Source: Nocardia coubleae NBRC 108252
Lineage (GTDB): Bacteria; Actinomycetota; Actinomycetes; Mycobacteriales; Mycobacteriaceae
Assembly: GCF_001612805.1 (NCBI RefSeq)
Contig: NZ_BDBD01000006.1
Span: forward strand, 27,653-91,652
Length of the DNA stretch: 64,000 nucleotides
Direction of reading: 5' to 3'
Below the pieces are notes generated by a model, which saw only the letters and a list, made by a program, of their open reading frames with translations, made no database searches and was not told the DNA's origin. Positions 35,101 through 43,385 of this stretch are shown here, piece by piece (the stretch's first letter is position 1; each line of letters opens with the position of its first letter). The position numbers and the translations under genes were made by a program.

Positions 35101-38100
35101 AACCAGCCGCAGCTCACCGGCCGGTTCGGTCCGCTCGGACTCGGTGAGCAACGGCAGATCACCCACGGCGCGGTCCGGGTGGGCCACGGCGGCCGCGAGC
35201 AGCGTGCCGAGTCGGGCACCGAGTGCCGCCATGGTCGACTCGTCGAACAGCGCGGTGGCGTAACGCCACGAACACCGCAGCCCGGCCGGTCCGTCCCCGT
35301 CTTCCTGGGGAACCACCGTCAATTGCAGGTCGACTGGGGCCACCTCGTCGCCCAGATCGACTGCCGCCACACTCAATTCGGGCAGTTCCAGGCGCGCGGC
35401 ACCGAAGTTCTGGAACGACAACGCCACCTGGTACAGCGGATGATGCGCCTGGGTGCGAGGCGGATCCAGTTCGGCCACAAGACGTTCGAACGGCACGTCG
35501 GCGTGCCCGAAGGCCGCCAGATCGCTCTCGCGGACCCGGTCGAGCAGGGCGGTGAAGGGTTCCCCCGCCGCGATACGGGTGCGCAGCACGACGGTGTTGA
35601 CGAACATGCCGACCAGGTCGTCGAGTTCGGGCTCACCACGACCGGCGACCGGGGCGCCGAGGGTGACGTCGTCGGTGCCCGCCATCCGGGCCAGCAGCAC
35701 CGCCAGTGCGGTGCGCACCACCATGAACAGCGAGGCATTGTGTTCGCGGGCAAGGATTTCCAGCGCCCGATGCAAGTCGGCGTCGAAGGCGAAGTGGTGC
35801 GCGGCGCCCCTGGTGCTAGCGATCGGTGGGCGCGGACGGTCGGTGGGCAGCTCGAGCAGGGCGGGCGCGCCCGCCAGCGCGGTGCGCCAGAAGTCGAGCT
35901 GGCGGGCCAGCAGGGAGGCGGGATCGTCTGCGGCGCCGAGCAGTTCGTGCTGCCACAGGGTGTAGTCGGCGTACTGCACCGGCAGCGGTGACCAGGCGGG
36001 AGCGTGCCCCTCGGTGCGGGCGATGTAGGCCGTCATCAGGTCACGGGTGAGCGGGCCGAGGGAGAAGCCGTCTGTGGCGATGTGGTGCACCACCACGGCG
36101 AGGACATGCTCGGTCGCCGAGAGCTGGAAGACGGTGGCGCGCACCGGAACCCGCGCGCACACGTCGAATCCGCCGAAGGTGATCCTGGCGAGCTCACCGC
36201 GCAGGTCGGCCTCCTCGATCGCGGTCACCGCCACCTCGAGACCGGCCGCGGCCACCGGAAGGACCTGCTGGTAGCCCTGGCCGTCGTGTTCGGGGTAGAC
36301 GGTGCGCAGCACCTCGTGGCGTTCGAGCACATCGTCGAGGGCGGCGGTGAGGGCGGCGGTGTCGAGCGGACCGCACAGGCGAAGCGCGACCGGAATGTTG
36401 TAGGTGCTCGCGTCGGGGTCGAGGCGGGCCATGAACCACATACGCTGCTGGGCCAGCGACAGCGGAATCCGCGCACCACGCTCGCGGCGGGTCAACGGCA
36501 CACGGGTGTCGGCGACGAGGTCGGCCAGCGCGGTCGCCAGCGCGGCGACACTCGCGTGCTCGAACACGGTGCGCGCGGGCACCCTGACGCCGGTGAGCGC
36601 GCCCAGGCGCCCGGCCAGGCGGGTGGCGAGGAGGGAATTGCCGCCGAGCGCGAAGAAGTCGTCGTCGCGGCCCACCCGGTCGGTGCCGAGCAGCTCGGCG
36701 AAGACTTCGGCGACGGTCCGTTCGGCGTCGGTTCGCGGCTCGGCGAATTCGCGTGTGGTCAGTTCGGGGTCGGGCAGGGCGCGGTGGTCGAGTTTGCCGA
36801 CCGGAGTCAGCGGCAGTTCGTCGAGCACCACGACGGCCGACGGCACCGCGTGCTGCGGCAACCGCTGCTCGGCGAGCCGGGTCAGTGCCGCCGGATCGAC
36901 GGTCGCGCCGGGCGCGGGCACCACATAGGCGACGAGGGCGTCGACCCCGCTGGGCAGCGTCCTGATCAGCGTCGCGGCGAAGTGCACCGAGTCGTCGGCC
37001 GAGAGCACGGCGTCGATCTCGCCCAGTTCGATGCGGAAACCGCGCAGCTTCACCTGCGCGTCGGTGCGGCCGAGAAACTTCAGGCCCATCCCACCGGGCA
37101 CCGGCTCCCATTGCACCAGGTCACCGGTGCGGTAGAGCCTGCCGCCGGTCACCGGGTCGGCGACGAATCGGCTCGCGGTGAGCCCGGCGCGGTCGTGATA
37201 GCAGCGGGCCAGCCCGGCGCCTGCCAGGTACAGCTCGCCGGGGACGCGGTCGGGCACCGGATGCAGCCGGGCGTCGAGGACCACCGCCGTCATGCCGGGG
37301 ATCGTGTCACCGATCGTCACCACGTCGCCGGGGTCGAGCCGGTCGCTCATGGCGCAGACGATGGTGGTTTCGGTCGGGCCGTAGACGTTGAAGAAGGAGC
37401 GACCCGGCGCCCACTGCGCGATCAGCTCCGGCGGGTAGGCCTCACCGCCGACGGCGAGCACACGCAGCTCGGGCAGCGCGGTGGCGTCGAGACCGGCCAA
37501 CGCGGCGGGAGTGATGAAGGCGTGGGTCACCCCTTCGGTACGCAGCAGTTCGGTGAGCTCGTCGCCGCCGTACACGTCCGGCGGCGCGATCACCATCGTG
37601 GCGCTCGCACCCACCGCGAGCAGCAGTTCGAGCATGCTCGCATCGAAGCTCGGCGAGGCGAAATGCACTGTGCGCGAGTCGGTGTCGATAGCGAAACGAC
37701 GAACCTGCTCGGCGCACAGACCGGCGAGACCGGTGTGGGTGACCGAGACGCCCTTGGGCACACCGGTGGAACCGGAGGTGTAGATGATGTAGGCCAGCTC
37801 GTCGGGACGCAGTTGCGCGGTGCGCTCCCCCGCACACACGGGTTCGTCCGACGCGGCGGCGAGTTCGGCCTGGTAGGCGGCGGAATCGATGGAGAGCCAG
37901 CGGATTCCGGTGTCGAGGCGGGCGGCGTCGGCGGCCATGGCGAGGCCGAAGCCCGCGCCGGAGTCGCCGAGCATGTGGGCGACGCGTTCGGCCGGGTAGC
38001 GCGGGTCGACCGGCACGAAGGTGGCGCCGCACTTGGCCGCCGCCCACACCGCGACCACCGATTCGATCGAGCGGGTGAGCGCGAGGACGATGCGGTCACC

Positions 38101-38316
38101 GGGGCCGAGCCCGCGGGCGATGAGCACACGGGCCAGCCGGGAGGACCACTGGTCCAGCTCGGTGTAGGTGAGCGAGCGGCCGGCGAACCGCAACGCGGTG
38201 GCCTCGGGGGCACGCTCGACAGCTGCCATGAGCAGCCGGGGCAGGGTGGCGGAGGTCGGTACTCGTCCACGTCGAACGGGGCGGGGTCGACGGACGCCAG
38301 AAACTTGCTCGGTCAC
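32182..38316 (-). CDS. Dimodular NRPS with terminal reductase (A-T-C-A-T-R)
   Basis: This 2044-residue cytoplasmic megasynthase has: adenylation 1 (about 30-535; YIIYTSGSTGVPKG, FNVYGPTETT, GKLDHRAL); carrier 1 (about 540-600; FFALGGNSLLA, Ser carries phosphopantetheine); condensation (about 615-1050; HHIATDG); adenylation 2 (about 1075-1575; YVIFTSGSTGKPKG, LYGPTEAT, GKLDRKAL); carrier 2 (about 1590-1650; FFVLGGTSLSA); and a thioester reductase (about 1680-2010; LLTGATGFLG, YALTKW with the Tyr-Lys pair). It should join two amino acids and release a dipeptide aldehyde or alcohol by NAD(P)H reduction; aldehydes of this type cyclise to dihydropyrazinones. All catalytic motifs look intact. No epimerase, MbtH-like or transport gene adjoins. 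Start: GTG 38316 after AAGGGAAG. The amino acids used were not assigned. Confidence 0.93.
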   Translation of the reverse strand: MTEQVSGVRRPRPVRRGRVPTSATLPRLLMAAVERAPEATALRFAGRSLTYTELDQWSSRLARVLIARGLGPGDRIVLALTRSIESVVAVWAAAKCGATFVPVDPRYPAERVAHMLGDSGAGFGLAMAADAARLDTGIRWLSIDSAAYQAELAAASDEPVCAGERTAQLRPDELAYIIYTSGSTGVPKGVSVTHTGLAGLCAEQVRRFAIDTDSRTVHFASPSFDASMLELLLAVGASATMVIAPPDVYGGDELTELLRTEGVTHAFITPAALAGLDATALPELRVLAVGGEAYPPELIAQWAPGRSFFNVYGPTETTIVCAMSDRLDPGDVVTIGDTIPGMTAVVLDARLHPVPDRVPGELYLAGAGLARCYHDRAGLTASRFVADPVTGGRLYRTGDLVQWEPVPGGMGLKFLGRTDAQVKLRGFRIELGEIDAVLSADDSVHFAATLIRTLPSGVDALVAYVVPAPGATVDPAALTRLAEQRLPQHAVPSAVVVLDELPLTPVGKLDHRALPDPELTTREFAEPRTDAERTVAEVFAELLGTDRVGRDDDFFALGGNSLLATRLAGRLGALTGVRVPARTVFEHASVAALATALADLVADTRVPLTRRERGARIPLSLAQQRMWFMARLDPDASTYNIPVALRLCGPLDTAALTAALDDVLERHEVLRTVYPEHDGQGYQQVLPVAAAGLEVAVTAIEEADLRGELARITFGGFDVCARVPVRATVFQLSATEHVLAVVVHHIATDGFSLGPLTRDLMTAYIARTEGHAPAWSPLPVQYADYTLWQHELLGAADDPASLLARQLDFWRTALAGAPALLELPTDRPRPPIASTRGAAHHFAFDADLHRALEILAREHNASLFMVVRTALAVLLARMAGTDDVTLGAPVAGRGEPELDDLVGMFVNTVVLRTRIAAGEPFTALLDRVRESDLAAFGHADVPFERLVAELDPPRTQAHHPLYQVALSFQNFGAARLELPELSVAAVDLGDEVAPVDLQLTVVPQEDGDGPAGLRCSWRYATALFDESTMAALGARLGTLLAAAVAHPDRAVGDLPLLTESERTEPAGELRLVPDVTLLDEFRTQASRTPEAPAVTFADRTLTYRELASRVNRLARLLVATGVGPGSTVGVAIRPSLDLVVAMYAVFAAGGAYVPIDPESPAERRADILTAARPACVLSTVADTVEVDDLPVISVDLVANSGALNAFSDTWLTDADRLRPLRTLDLAYVIFTSGSTGKPKGVGVPHSAIVNQTAYMVGEYAVGAVDVVLQSIPFTFDASMIGFATPLRAGAHMVVAAAHGLTDPAYLADIIARHGVTGTTIVPSVLQMLLDAAPAGALRSLRAVWVGGEALPNATVARFAAATSGRLHNLYGPTEATVSITAADVTEVGDGIVPIGLPHWNSRAYVLDARLRPVPLGTPGELYLAGAQLARGYLGSPGRTMERFVADPYGPVGERMYRTGDLVRRLPTGELTYLGRTDVQLKLHGLRIEPGEIEAALRAHPSVAGAAVTVHHEQLVGYVTPSGVDVAEVLATARTLLPPYMIPHRVLALDEFPLGATGKLDRKALPAPAREIREYQAPVTDDERVVAEVFASVLELERVGRDDDFFVLGGTSLSAIRVRASLAERLGIEVALRLLFSYPLVSDLALALRDEKAASSTGPDPALDRVLDPSITLDGCVPPRSGEPANILLTGATGFLGSFLLRELLEHTTATVHCLVRAADAHTALDRVVATAAGYGIEVDRARLAGVPGDLARPQLGIDPRRFAELADRIDVIYHNGALVNHLEPYGRMREANVGGTTEVLRLATTTRVKAVHYVSTTSVLAGIPQADGVPAGLPGYALTKWVAEQLMHTAAERGVPIAVYRPGLITGDSRTGVAPAEDAWWTMLRSMLVLGTAVDVRSVAIGMAPVDYVAAGIVRRSRDDSALGQVFRAAGPEVPLGIVYDEIVRRGYRFDFIDPMEFGQILTTAAEQPGVDPMLARASALSGNYVAAVAAAGASSVLDAVESSSVESAETLPIDIPAVDAAVIARYFDHYIETGFFPAPAGVA

Positions 38317-38663
38317 CGGAAACGCTTCCCTTCACCATGGATCAACCCATGCGTTCGCACTGCTCACACGCCGCCGGGCGACGACTACACCCGGCGTATC
38401 GGGAAAATCCTGCGTGACGGTACCGCAAATATCTCATTTAGTTCATGGCATAGCCAATTCACAGGTTTCACTTCGCAGCGAAGTGGGTAAAGGGGACTCT
38501 TCGGTCAGCCGCGCAGGTCACGCGGTGATCAGGGCAGCATCGCACGCGCACGCTGCGGTAGCGCCCTTTTCACATTGCGGGCAGCACCTGCTCGGCGGCA
38601 GGACGAACACCGGTAGCGGAGGCCGCGTTCGCGACCTCCGCTACCGGAACAAGACCGGGAGGG
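38317..38663. other. NRPS upstream region
   Basis: 347 bases without a gene. AT-richer sequence near 38425-38470 (caaatatctcatttagttca) is the likely NRPS promoter area on the minus strand. The terminator of the next minus-strand gene lies at 38610-38647. Confidence 0.5.
38610..38647 (-). terminator. Hairpin terminator of the acyltransferase operon
   Basis: Perfect 13-bp arms (ccggtagcggagg / cctccgctaccgg) with a 12-base loop, located 16 bases after the stop of the minus-strand acyltransferase gene. Confidence 0.78.
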
Positions 38664-39608
38664 TTACCAGGCAGTAGCTCCGGTGGACACCGGCTCCTGC
38701 TGCGTCACCGAGGGATCCTGCACGCGCGTATTGCCCGATTCGATCCATTCCGTGTCGAGCACACCGTGGCGCGAGCGGTCGGCGCCGCGAATGGCGCGCT
38801 CACACCGGCGCGCCAGATCACGACGGTCGGTGCCGGGGTGCTCACGCGGTTCCAGCACGATCTCGACGGTCATGCCCTTGCTGCGCAGCACCCGCTTGGC
38901 CGAGTCGGCGAAGGTGTCGTCACCGACGAAACCCGGGACGGTGCACGGCGTTCCGTCGCGGTCGAGGTAGCGCAACCGCACCGGCTGCACCGGGGTGGCG
39001 GTGTCCACGGCGGCCTGGAACATCGCCGGGCGCAGCGAACCGTAGGCTCGGCCGCACCAGGTGGTGCCCTCGGGGAACACCACGATCCGGTTACCCGCAC
39101 TCAGCCGTTGCGCGACTTGCCCGACCACACCCGGTAATTCGCGCAACCGGGCGCGCTCGATCGGGATCACGCGGGTGAGCTGGGCCAGCTTGCCGAGCAG
39201 TGGCCACTCGACCATGTCGGCACGCGCCACGAAACTCACCGGTTGTACGGCGGCCAGCGCGACCACGTCGGCCCAGCCGATGTGCCCGGCCACCACCATC
39301 ATGGGCGTGCCCGGATCGGCGAACCCCGCCGCCGAGGCGTCGGCTCCGCGGTTGTCGATGACGCGCAGTCGCATCCCCAAGCAGCGCAACGCCGCTCGGG
39401 CGTACCGGCGCTGCATGTCCTCGCGACGCGCCTTCGGGGTGGCGACGGTGAGGACGGGGAAACCGAGCACCAGTCCGGCCACCCCGGCCAGCCTGGTCAG
39501 CATTCTGGCGGTACCGACCTCGTCGATCGGTTCGATACAGCCGGAACCACAGGGGCTCGACGGCATCCACGAGTGCGAGTGGGGGGCGGGCGGCGCGTCG
39601 AACACCAT
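38664..39608 (-). CDS. PlsC-like lysophospholipid acyltransferase (OlsA-type)
   Basis: This encodes 314 residues from ATG 39608. The acyltransferase block I motif HX4D appears as HIGWAD, block III as VVFPEGTTWCGR (about 178), and a hydrophobic helix near residues 38-56 suggests membrane association. It transfers an acyl chain to a lysolipid at the inner membrane face. It lies 5 bases downstream of a GNAT N-acyltransferase gene. This is the same pairing as OlsB (ornithine N-acyltransferase) and OlsA (lyso-ornithine-lipid acyltransferase), so an aminolipid product is likely; the amino acid head group is inferred. Confidence 0.85.
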   Translation of the reverse strand: MVFDAPPAPHSHSWMPSSPCGSGCIEPIDEVGTARMLTRLAGVAGLVLGFPVLTVATPKARREDMQRRYARAALRCLGMRLRVIDNRGADASAAGFADPGTPMMVVAGHIGWADVVALAAVQPVSFVARADMVEWPLLGKLAQLTRVIPIERARLRELPGVVGQVAQRLSAGNRIVVFPEGTTWCGRAYGSLRPAMFQAAVDTATPVQPVRLRYLDRDGTPCTVPGFVGDDTFADSAKRVLRSKGMTVEIVLEPREHPGTDRRDLARRCERAIRGADRSRHGVLDTEWIESGNTRVQDPSVTQQEPVSTGATAW

Positions 39609-39613
39609 GGCGG

Positions 39614-40432
39614 TTACTTCCCGTCGAAATTGGCGGCCGCGCTCTGCAGCCGCTCCAGGTACCGGGTGTTGATGGTTTCCATACCGAGCAGCGCGACGAA
39701 GTCGGCGACCGCGAAATCGGGGTCGTGCGCCGGTTCGCCGCAGATCTCGGCGCCCAGGCGCAGGTAGCCGCGTAACAGCGGCGGTAGCTTCGGGCGGCTC
39801 GGCGGGGTCAGCTGGTCGAGGGACAGTCCGTCGACGACGACCGGGTTGTACGGCTCCACGTAGCGTTCCGGGTCGCAGGAGTGGCGGCCCAGCAGCATGT
39901 CGCGCACGCCGCGCACGTTCACCCCGGCGGGGTCCTGCGGGCTGTCCTGCATGGGCACCGACACACAGCCCATCACCCAGTCGTAACCGGTGAGCTGGAT
40001 GTAGTGCAGGATGCCTGCCCACATGAGGGTGAGCACGGAGCCGTTGCGGTGGTCGGGCACCACGCACGCCCGGCCCATCTCCACGATGCGGTGGCCCTCG
40101 GGGTCGAGGCGGGTGAGATCGAATTCGGTGGCGGTGTAGTAGCCGCCCGCCGCGATCACCTTGTCCGGCGGCAACATCCGGTAGCAACCGACGAACTGTT
40201 CGGTGAACTCGTCACGTACGAGCAGGTGGTCGCAGTGCTCGTCGAACCGGTCGGCGTCCAGACCGGTACCGTTGTCGGGCATCTGGAAACCGGGTTCGGC
40301 GGCGAAGACCTGGAAGCGCAGGCGCTGCGCGGCTTCGCGATGCTCGGCGTCGGAGGCGACGACGAGCGAGTAGCGAGACTTCCCCACCCCGGAGTCCGGC
40401 GCCGGCGCGGTCAACACGGACGAAATTGTCAT
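39614..40432 (-). CDS. GNAT-type N-acyltransferase (OlsB-like)
   Basis: This encodes 272 residues from ATG 40432; an upstream ATG at 40462 is less likely. The fold belongs to the acetyltransferase_5/hemolysin-like family that includes OlsB: YSLVVASDAEHREAAQRLRF at the N-terminus, VGCYRMLPPD, then EMGRACVVPDHRNGSVL, which corresponds to the acyl-donor binding loop. OlsB transfers a 3-hydroxyacyl group from acyl carrier protein to the alpha-amino group of ornithine. The PlsC-like gene follows 5 bases downstream, so the pair forms one operon for an acylated amino-acid lipid of the membrane. Confidence 0.82.
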   Translation of the reverse strand: MTISSVLTAPAPDSGVGKSRYSLVVASDAEHREAAQRLRFQVFAAEPGFQMPDNGTGLDADRFDEHCDHLLVRDEFTEQFVGCYRMLPPDKVIAAGGYYTATEFDLTRLDPEGHRIVEMGRACVVPDHRNGSVLTLMWAGILHYIQLTGYDWVMGCVSVPMQDSPQDPAGVNVRGVRDMLLGRHSCDPERYVEPYNPVVVDGLSLDQLTPPSRPKLPPLLRGYLRLGAEICGEPAHDPDFAVADFVALLGMETINTRYLERLQSAAANFDGK

Positions 40433-40638
40433 GCACTTGATGAAGCCAGCCCGACTTGGCATCGGGGCGACGCGTCAGTGTCGTGTCGATGCCCGTTCGG
40501 TGAACGAGACACCCGTCACACCGGGCGTTCACCGACCCGCTGCCCATCGTTCGCCCACCTGCGGGTTTCTGGCCGAACACGGTGGATTTCGCGTGAGATC
40601 CGGAATGCGGGTGCGCAGTGCGTAGCTTGCGAAACGGG

Positions 40639-40668
40639 GACGGCCCGCCGGTTTCCCGGCGGGCCGTC
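40639..40668 (-). terminator. Hairpin terminator after ndh
   Basis: Perfect 13-bp arms (gacggcccgccgg / ccggcgggccgtc) with a TTTC loop, 11 bases beyond the stop of the minus-strand NADH dehydrogenase gene. Confidence 0.8.
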
Positions 40669-40679
40669 GGACAGCCGGA

Positions 40680-41996
40680 TCAGGCCGCGACGCGATCCTT
40701 CTTGTCGTTGTTCGCACCGTCTGTCCCGGCGCGCTCGTCACCGGATGCGGCCGCCGGGAGCTCACGCACTTCCGCCTCGGCGAACCCGGGGCGAGCCGTA
40801 CCGGCGAAGGCGACCAGCCAGGACGCCACCGCGGCGAAGCGGTTGCGGAAGCCGACCAGGTACATCAGGTGCACGGCCAGCCACATCGCCCAGGCGATGG
40901 TGCCGCGGAAGGTGATGCGCTCGTTGAGCTTCACCACGGCGCTGAACCGGCTGATCACCGCCATGCTGCCCTTGTCCCAGTAGACGAACGGCGTGCCTGC
41001 GTCCTTCTTGCCGCGAATGATGTCGGCGGCGTGACGCCCCTCCTGCATGGCCACCGGCGACTGGCCGGGGTAGCCGTTGAGCGAGGTCATGTCGCCGATG
41101 GCGTAGATGTCGGCGTGCCCGCCGACGGTCAGGTCGGGGTTGATCAGGATGCGGCCCGCGCGGTCGGTCTCGGCGCCGGTGGCCTCGGCCAGCAGCGTCG
41201 CGAAGCCGCCCGCCTGCACACCCGCCGACCACACCACGGTCTCGGCGGCGATACCGCGCTCGATGCCCTCCTTGTCGCGGACGGTCACCTTGCCCTCGGC
41301 GATGTCGGTGACGAAGGTGCCGAGCAGCACCTGCACACCGCTACCCTCGAGCGAACGCTTGGCGTACTCCGAGAGCCCACCGCCGAACGGCGGGAGCACC
41401 GCGTCGGCGCCCTCCACCAGGGTGACCGAGACGTTCTGGTGGAAGTGCCTTTTCGCGAGTTCCTTGATCTGGCCCGCCACCTCGACACCGGTCGCGCCGG
41501 CGCCGACGACCACGAAGCTGAGCAGCTTGCGCTTGGTCGCCTCGTCGGCGTGCTCGGCCTTGGCGAAGACGGTGGCGATCTGGTCGCGCAGCCGTTCGGC
41601 GTCGTCGATGGTCTTGAGCGAGAAGGTCTTGTCGGCGAAGTCGTCGCGGCCGAAGTAGCTCTGGCTGGCGCCGGTGGCCGCGATCAGCGAACCGTAGCGG
41701 ATCTGGCGGGTGCCCTCGGCGGTCTCGTAGGTGAGCACGGCGGCGTCGGCGTCGATGCCGGTGACCTTGCCCAGGCGGACGTCGGCCTCGGGGTGGCGGC
41801 GCAGTACGTTCTTGATCGGCGGGGCGATCTCCTCGGAGTCGAGTACGCCGGTCGCCACCTGGTACAGCAGCGGCTGGAACAGGTGCTCCGGGGTGCTCGA
41901 GATCAACACGAAGTTGATTCGCGACTTGGCCAGCTGCTTGGCTGCGGCAAGTCCGCCGAAGCCCGAGCCGACGATGACGACATCGGTGTGTTCCAT
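40680..41996 (-). CDS. ndh: Type II NADH dehydrogenase (NAD(P)/FAD-dependent oxidoreductase)
   Basis: This 438-residue, single-subunit, non-proton-pumping NADH:menaquinone oxidoreductase sits on the inner membrane face. The FAD-binding motif VIVGSGFGGLAAAKQL is at the N-terminus, the NADH-binding motif VVVGAGATGVEVAGQI at about 166, and the flavin-contacting IYAIGDMTSLNG at about 293. The quinone-side AVAMQEGRHAA-like region (PVAMQEGRHAADII) and a C-terminal membrane-binding helical region (IAWAMWLAVHLMYLVGF) are present. The start is ATG 41996 with GGAGAG upstream. It is divergent from a LysR gene 137 bases away, which may regulate it. Confidence 0.92.
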   Translation of the reverse strand: MEHTDVVIVGSGFGGLAAAKQLAKSRINFVLISSTPEHLFQPLLYQVATGVLDSEEIAPPIKNVLRRHPEADVRLGKVTGIDADAAVLTYETAEGTRQIRYGSLIAATGASQSYFGRDDFADKTFSLKTIDDAERLRDQIATVFAKAEHADEATKRKLLSFVVVGAGATGVEVAGQIKELAKRHFHQNVSVTLVEGADAVLPPFGGGLSEYAKRSLEGSGVQVLLGTFVTDIAEGKVTVRDKEGIERGIAAETVVWSAGVQAGGFATLLAEATGAETDRAGRILINPDLTVGGHADIYAIGDMTSLNGYPGQSPVAMQEGRHAADIIRGKKDAGTPFVYWDKGSMAVISRFSAVVKLNERITFRGTIAWAMWLAVHLMYLVGFRNRFAAVASWLVAFAGTARPGFAEAEVRELPAAASGDERAGTDGANNDKKDRVAA

Positions 41997-42132
41997 GATC
42001 GCGCGCTCTCCAAGATCGGTAATGAATCCTTTCCTATGAGTAAACGCGATGCGGAACGCAAACGTTTCCCCCGCGTGGGCGCATAATGAAGATGACTCTT
42101 ATCTGCATAACTAATATATGGGAGGTCAGCAG

Positions 42133-42987
42133 GTGGAACTGCGTCAACTTTCGTACTTCGTGGCGGTCTGCGAGGAGCTCAGTTTCAGCCGTGCGGCGAG
42201 CCGCTGCTTCATCTCCCAGTCGGCCATCAGCCACCAGATCGCGCGCCTGGAACGCGACCTCGGCGCCCAGCTTTTCGAGCGGACCACCCGGGCCGTTGTA
42301 CCCACCGAAGCGACGCTGCGACTGCTCCCCCTGGCCAAGCAGATGCTGAGTCTCGAGTCGGCGATCCGGGCGGCCGTGCGCACCACCGGGCCGCGAATTC
42401 GGTTGGCCGCCAACATGTCTTTCGCGGCGCCGTCGCTGTCCGCGATCGCCACCGCGCGGGCCGCGCACCCCGACGCCGAGATCGAATACGTCATCAAACC
42501 GTTCCGTCAGCGGATCACCGCCGTCGCCGACGGTGACTGCGATCTGGCCCTGATCCGCGGCAGTGTGGAGCAGCCCGGTCTGGCCGTGGAACAGCTGTGG
42601 GTGGAGGACCTCGTGATCGCCATCTCCAGCAGTCATCCGCTCGCCGAACGCGGCGCGGTGACCCTCGCCGAACTCAGCCCCTACCCCCTGCTGCTCCCCC
42701 CGGAACAGGAGCAGGTGTTGTTGCACACACTCATCCGCTCGGCCTTCGCCGACCTCCCCACCGGCCCCACCTTCGGCCCCCCGATCCCACCCGACCACAC
42801 AGCGACCATGGAGCTACTCAACCGCCCCGAGTCCTGGACGATCCTCTACGAAGGACCCACCAAGGGCCTGCTCACCCTCGACCTCACCGACCACCGGTTG
42901 CGCATTCCGGTGTCGGCGGTGTTGCGTGAGGACGCTCGGGAGAATCCGATCGTCAAGACGCTGTTGGATGCGTTGCATCATGACTGA
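42133..42987 (+). CDS. LysR-family transcriptional regulator
   Basis: This encodes 284 residues from GTG 42133, chosen because GGGAGG lies 7 bases upstream; ATG 42118 precedes that site. The N-terminal winged HTH (about 1-60: ELRQLSYFVAVCEELSFSRA, SQSAISHQIARLE) is classic LysR. The effector-binding domain (about 90-280) follows. LysR proteins usually control the divergent neighbour, here the NADH dehydrogenase gene. The AT-rich intergenic stretch with tctgcataactaatatatg may hold the operator and a -10 box (taatat, 42112-42117). The ligand is unknown. Confidence 0.92.
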   Translation: MELRQLSYFVAVCEELSFSRAASRCFISQSAISHQIARLERDLGAQLFERTTRAVVPTEATLRLLPLAKQMLSLESAIRAAVRTTGPRIRLAANMSFAAPSLSAIATARAAHPDAEIEYVIKPFRQRITAVADGDCDLALIRGSVEQPGLAVEQLWVEDLVIAISSSHPLAERGAVTLAELSPYPLLLPPEQEQVLLHTLIRSAFADLPTGPTFGPPIPPDHTATMELLNRPESWTILYEGPTKGLLTLDLTDHRLRIPVSAVLREDARENPIVKTLLDALHHD

Positions 42988-42996
42988 GCAGGGCTG

Positions 42997-43385
42997 TCAC
43001 CAGCGGTTGGCGCGCAACGCCTTGCGGTAGCGGATCCACCGCCCGGTCGACGGAGACAGCGCGCAGCCGACGATTCCGATGGCCGTCAACGCTCCGAGCG
43101 ATGCCGCGACGGCACCCAATTGACACCCTCGACGGTGGCGGCCACCGTGGCTCCGAGCCCGTACAAGACGGCAGGCGTCGCCAAGATCATCGTCATCACC
43201 CGGCCCGACGTTCTGCCCTGCAACATCAGCGTTCCCGAGATCAGGGCGACAGCGGCGGCCGCGCCGAGCAGGCCGATGGCGACGGTGTTGCCCTCGGTGT
43301 CGAGTCCATCGGTGTTCGCCCGGTTGGTCAGGTAGGCAGCCAAGACCGCGAATCCCAGCAGTACCGCGCCGACTTGCGGTTCGCG
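42997..43385 (-). pseudogene. Frameshifted membrane-protein gene remnant
   Basis: The minus strand encodes about three hydrophobic segments (LLGFAVLAAYL, VAIGLLGAAAAVALISGTLM, MTMILATPAVLYGLGATVAA) up to about 43120. Coding character then moves to another frame (GAVAASLGALTAIGIVGCAL, then WIRYRKALRANRW-stop at 42997). A single base change near 43120-43128 would restore one protein of about 125 residues. No good start codon is visible; the frame simply follows the stop of the ankyrin gene, so both ends look damaged. The family is unknown. Confidence 0.6.

Noticed and set aside
32773..38490. Long plus-strand open frames opposite the NRPS
   Set aside because: They are mirror frames caused by GC-rich third positions; composition is rich in Arg/Gly/His with no domain, while the minus strand has full NRPS motifs.
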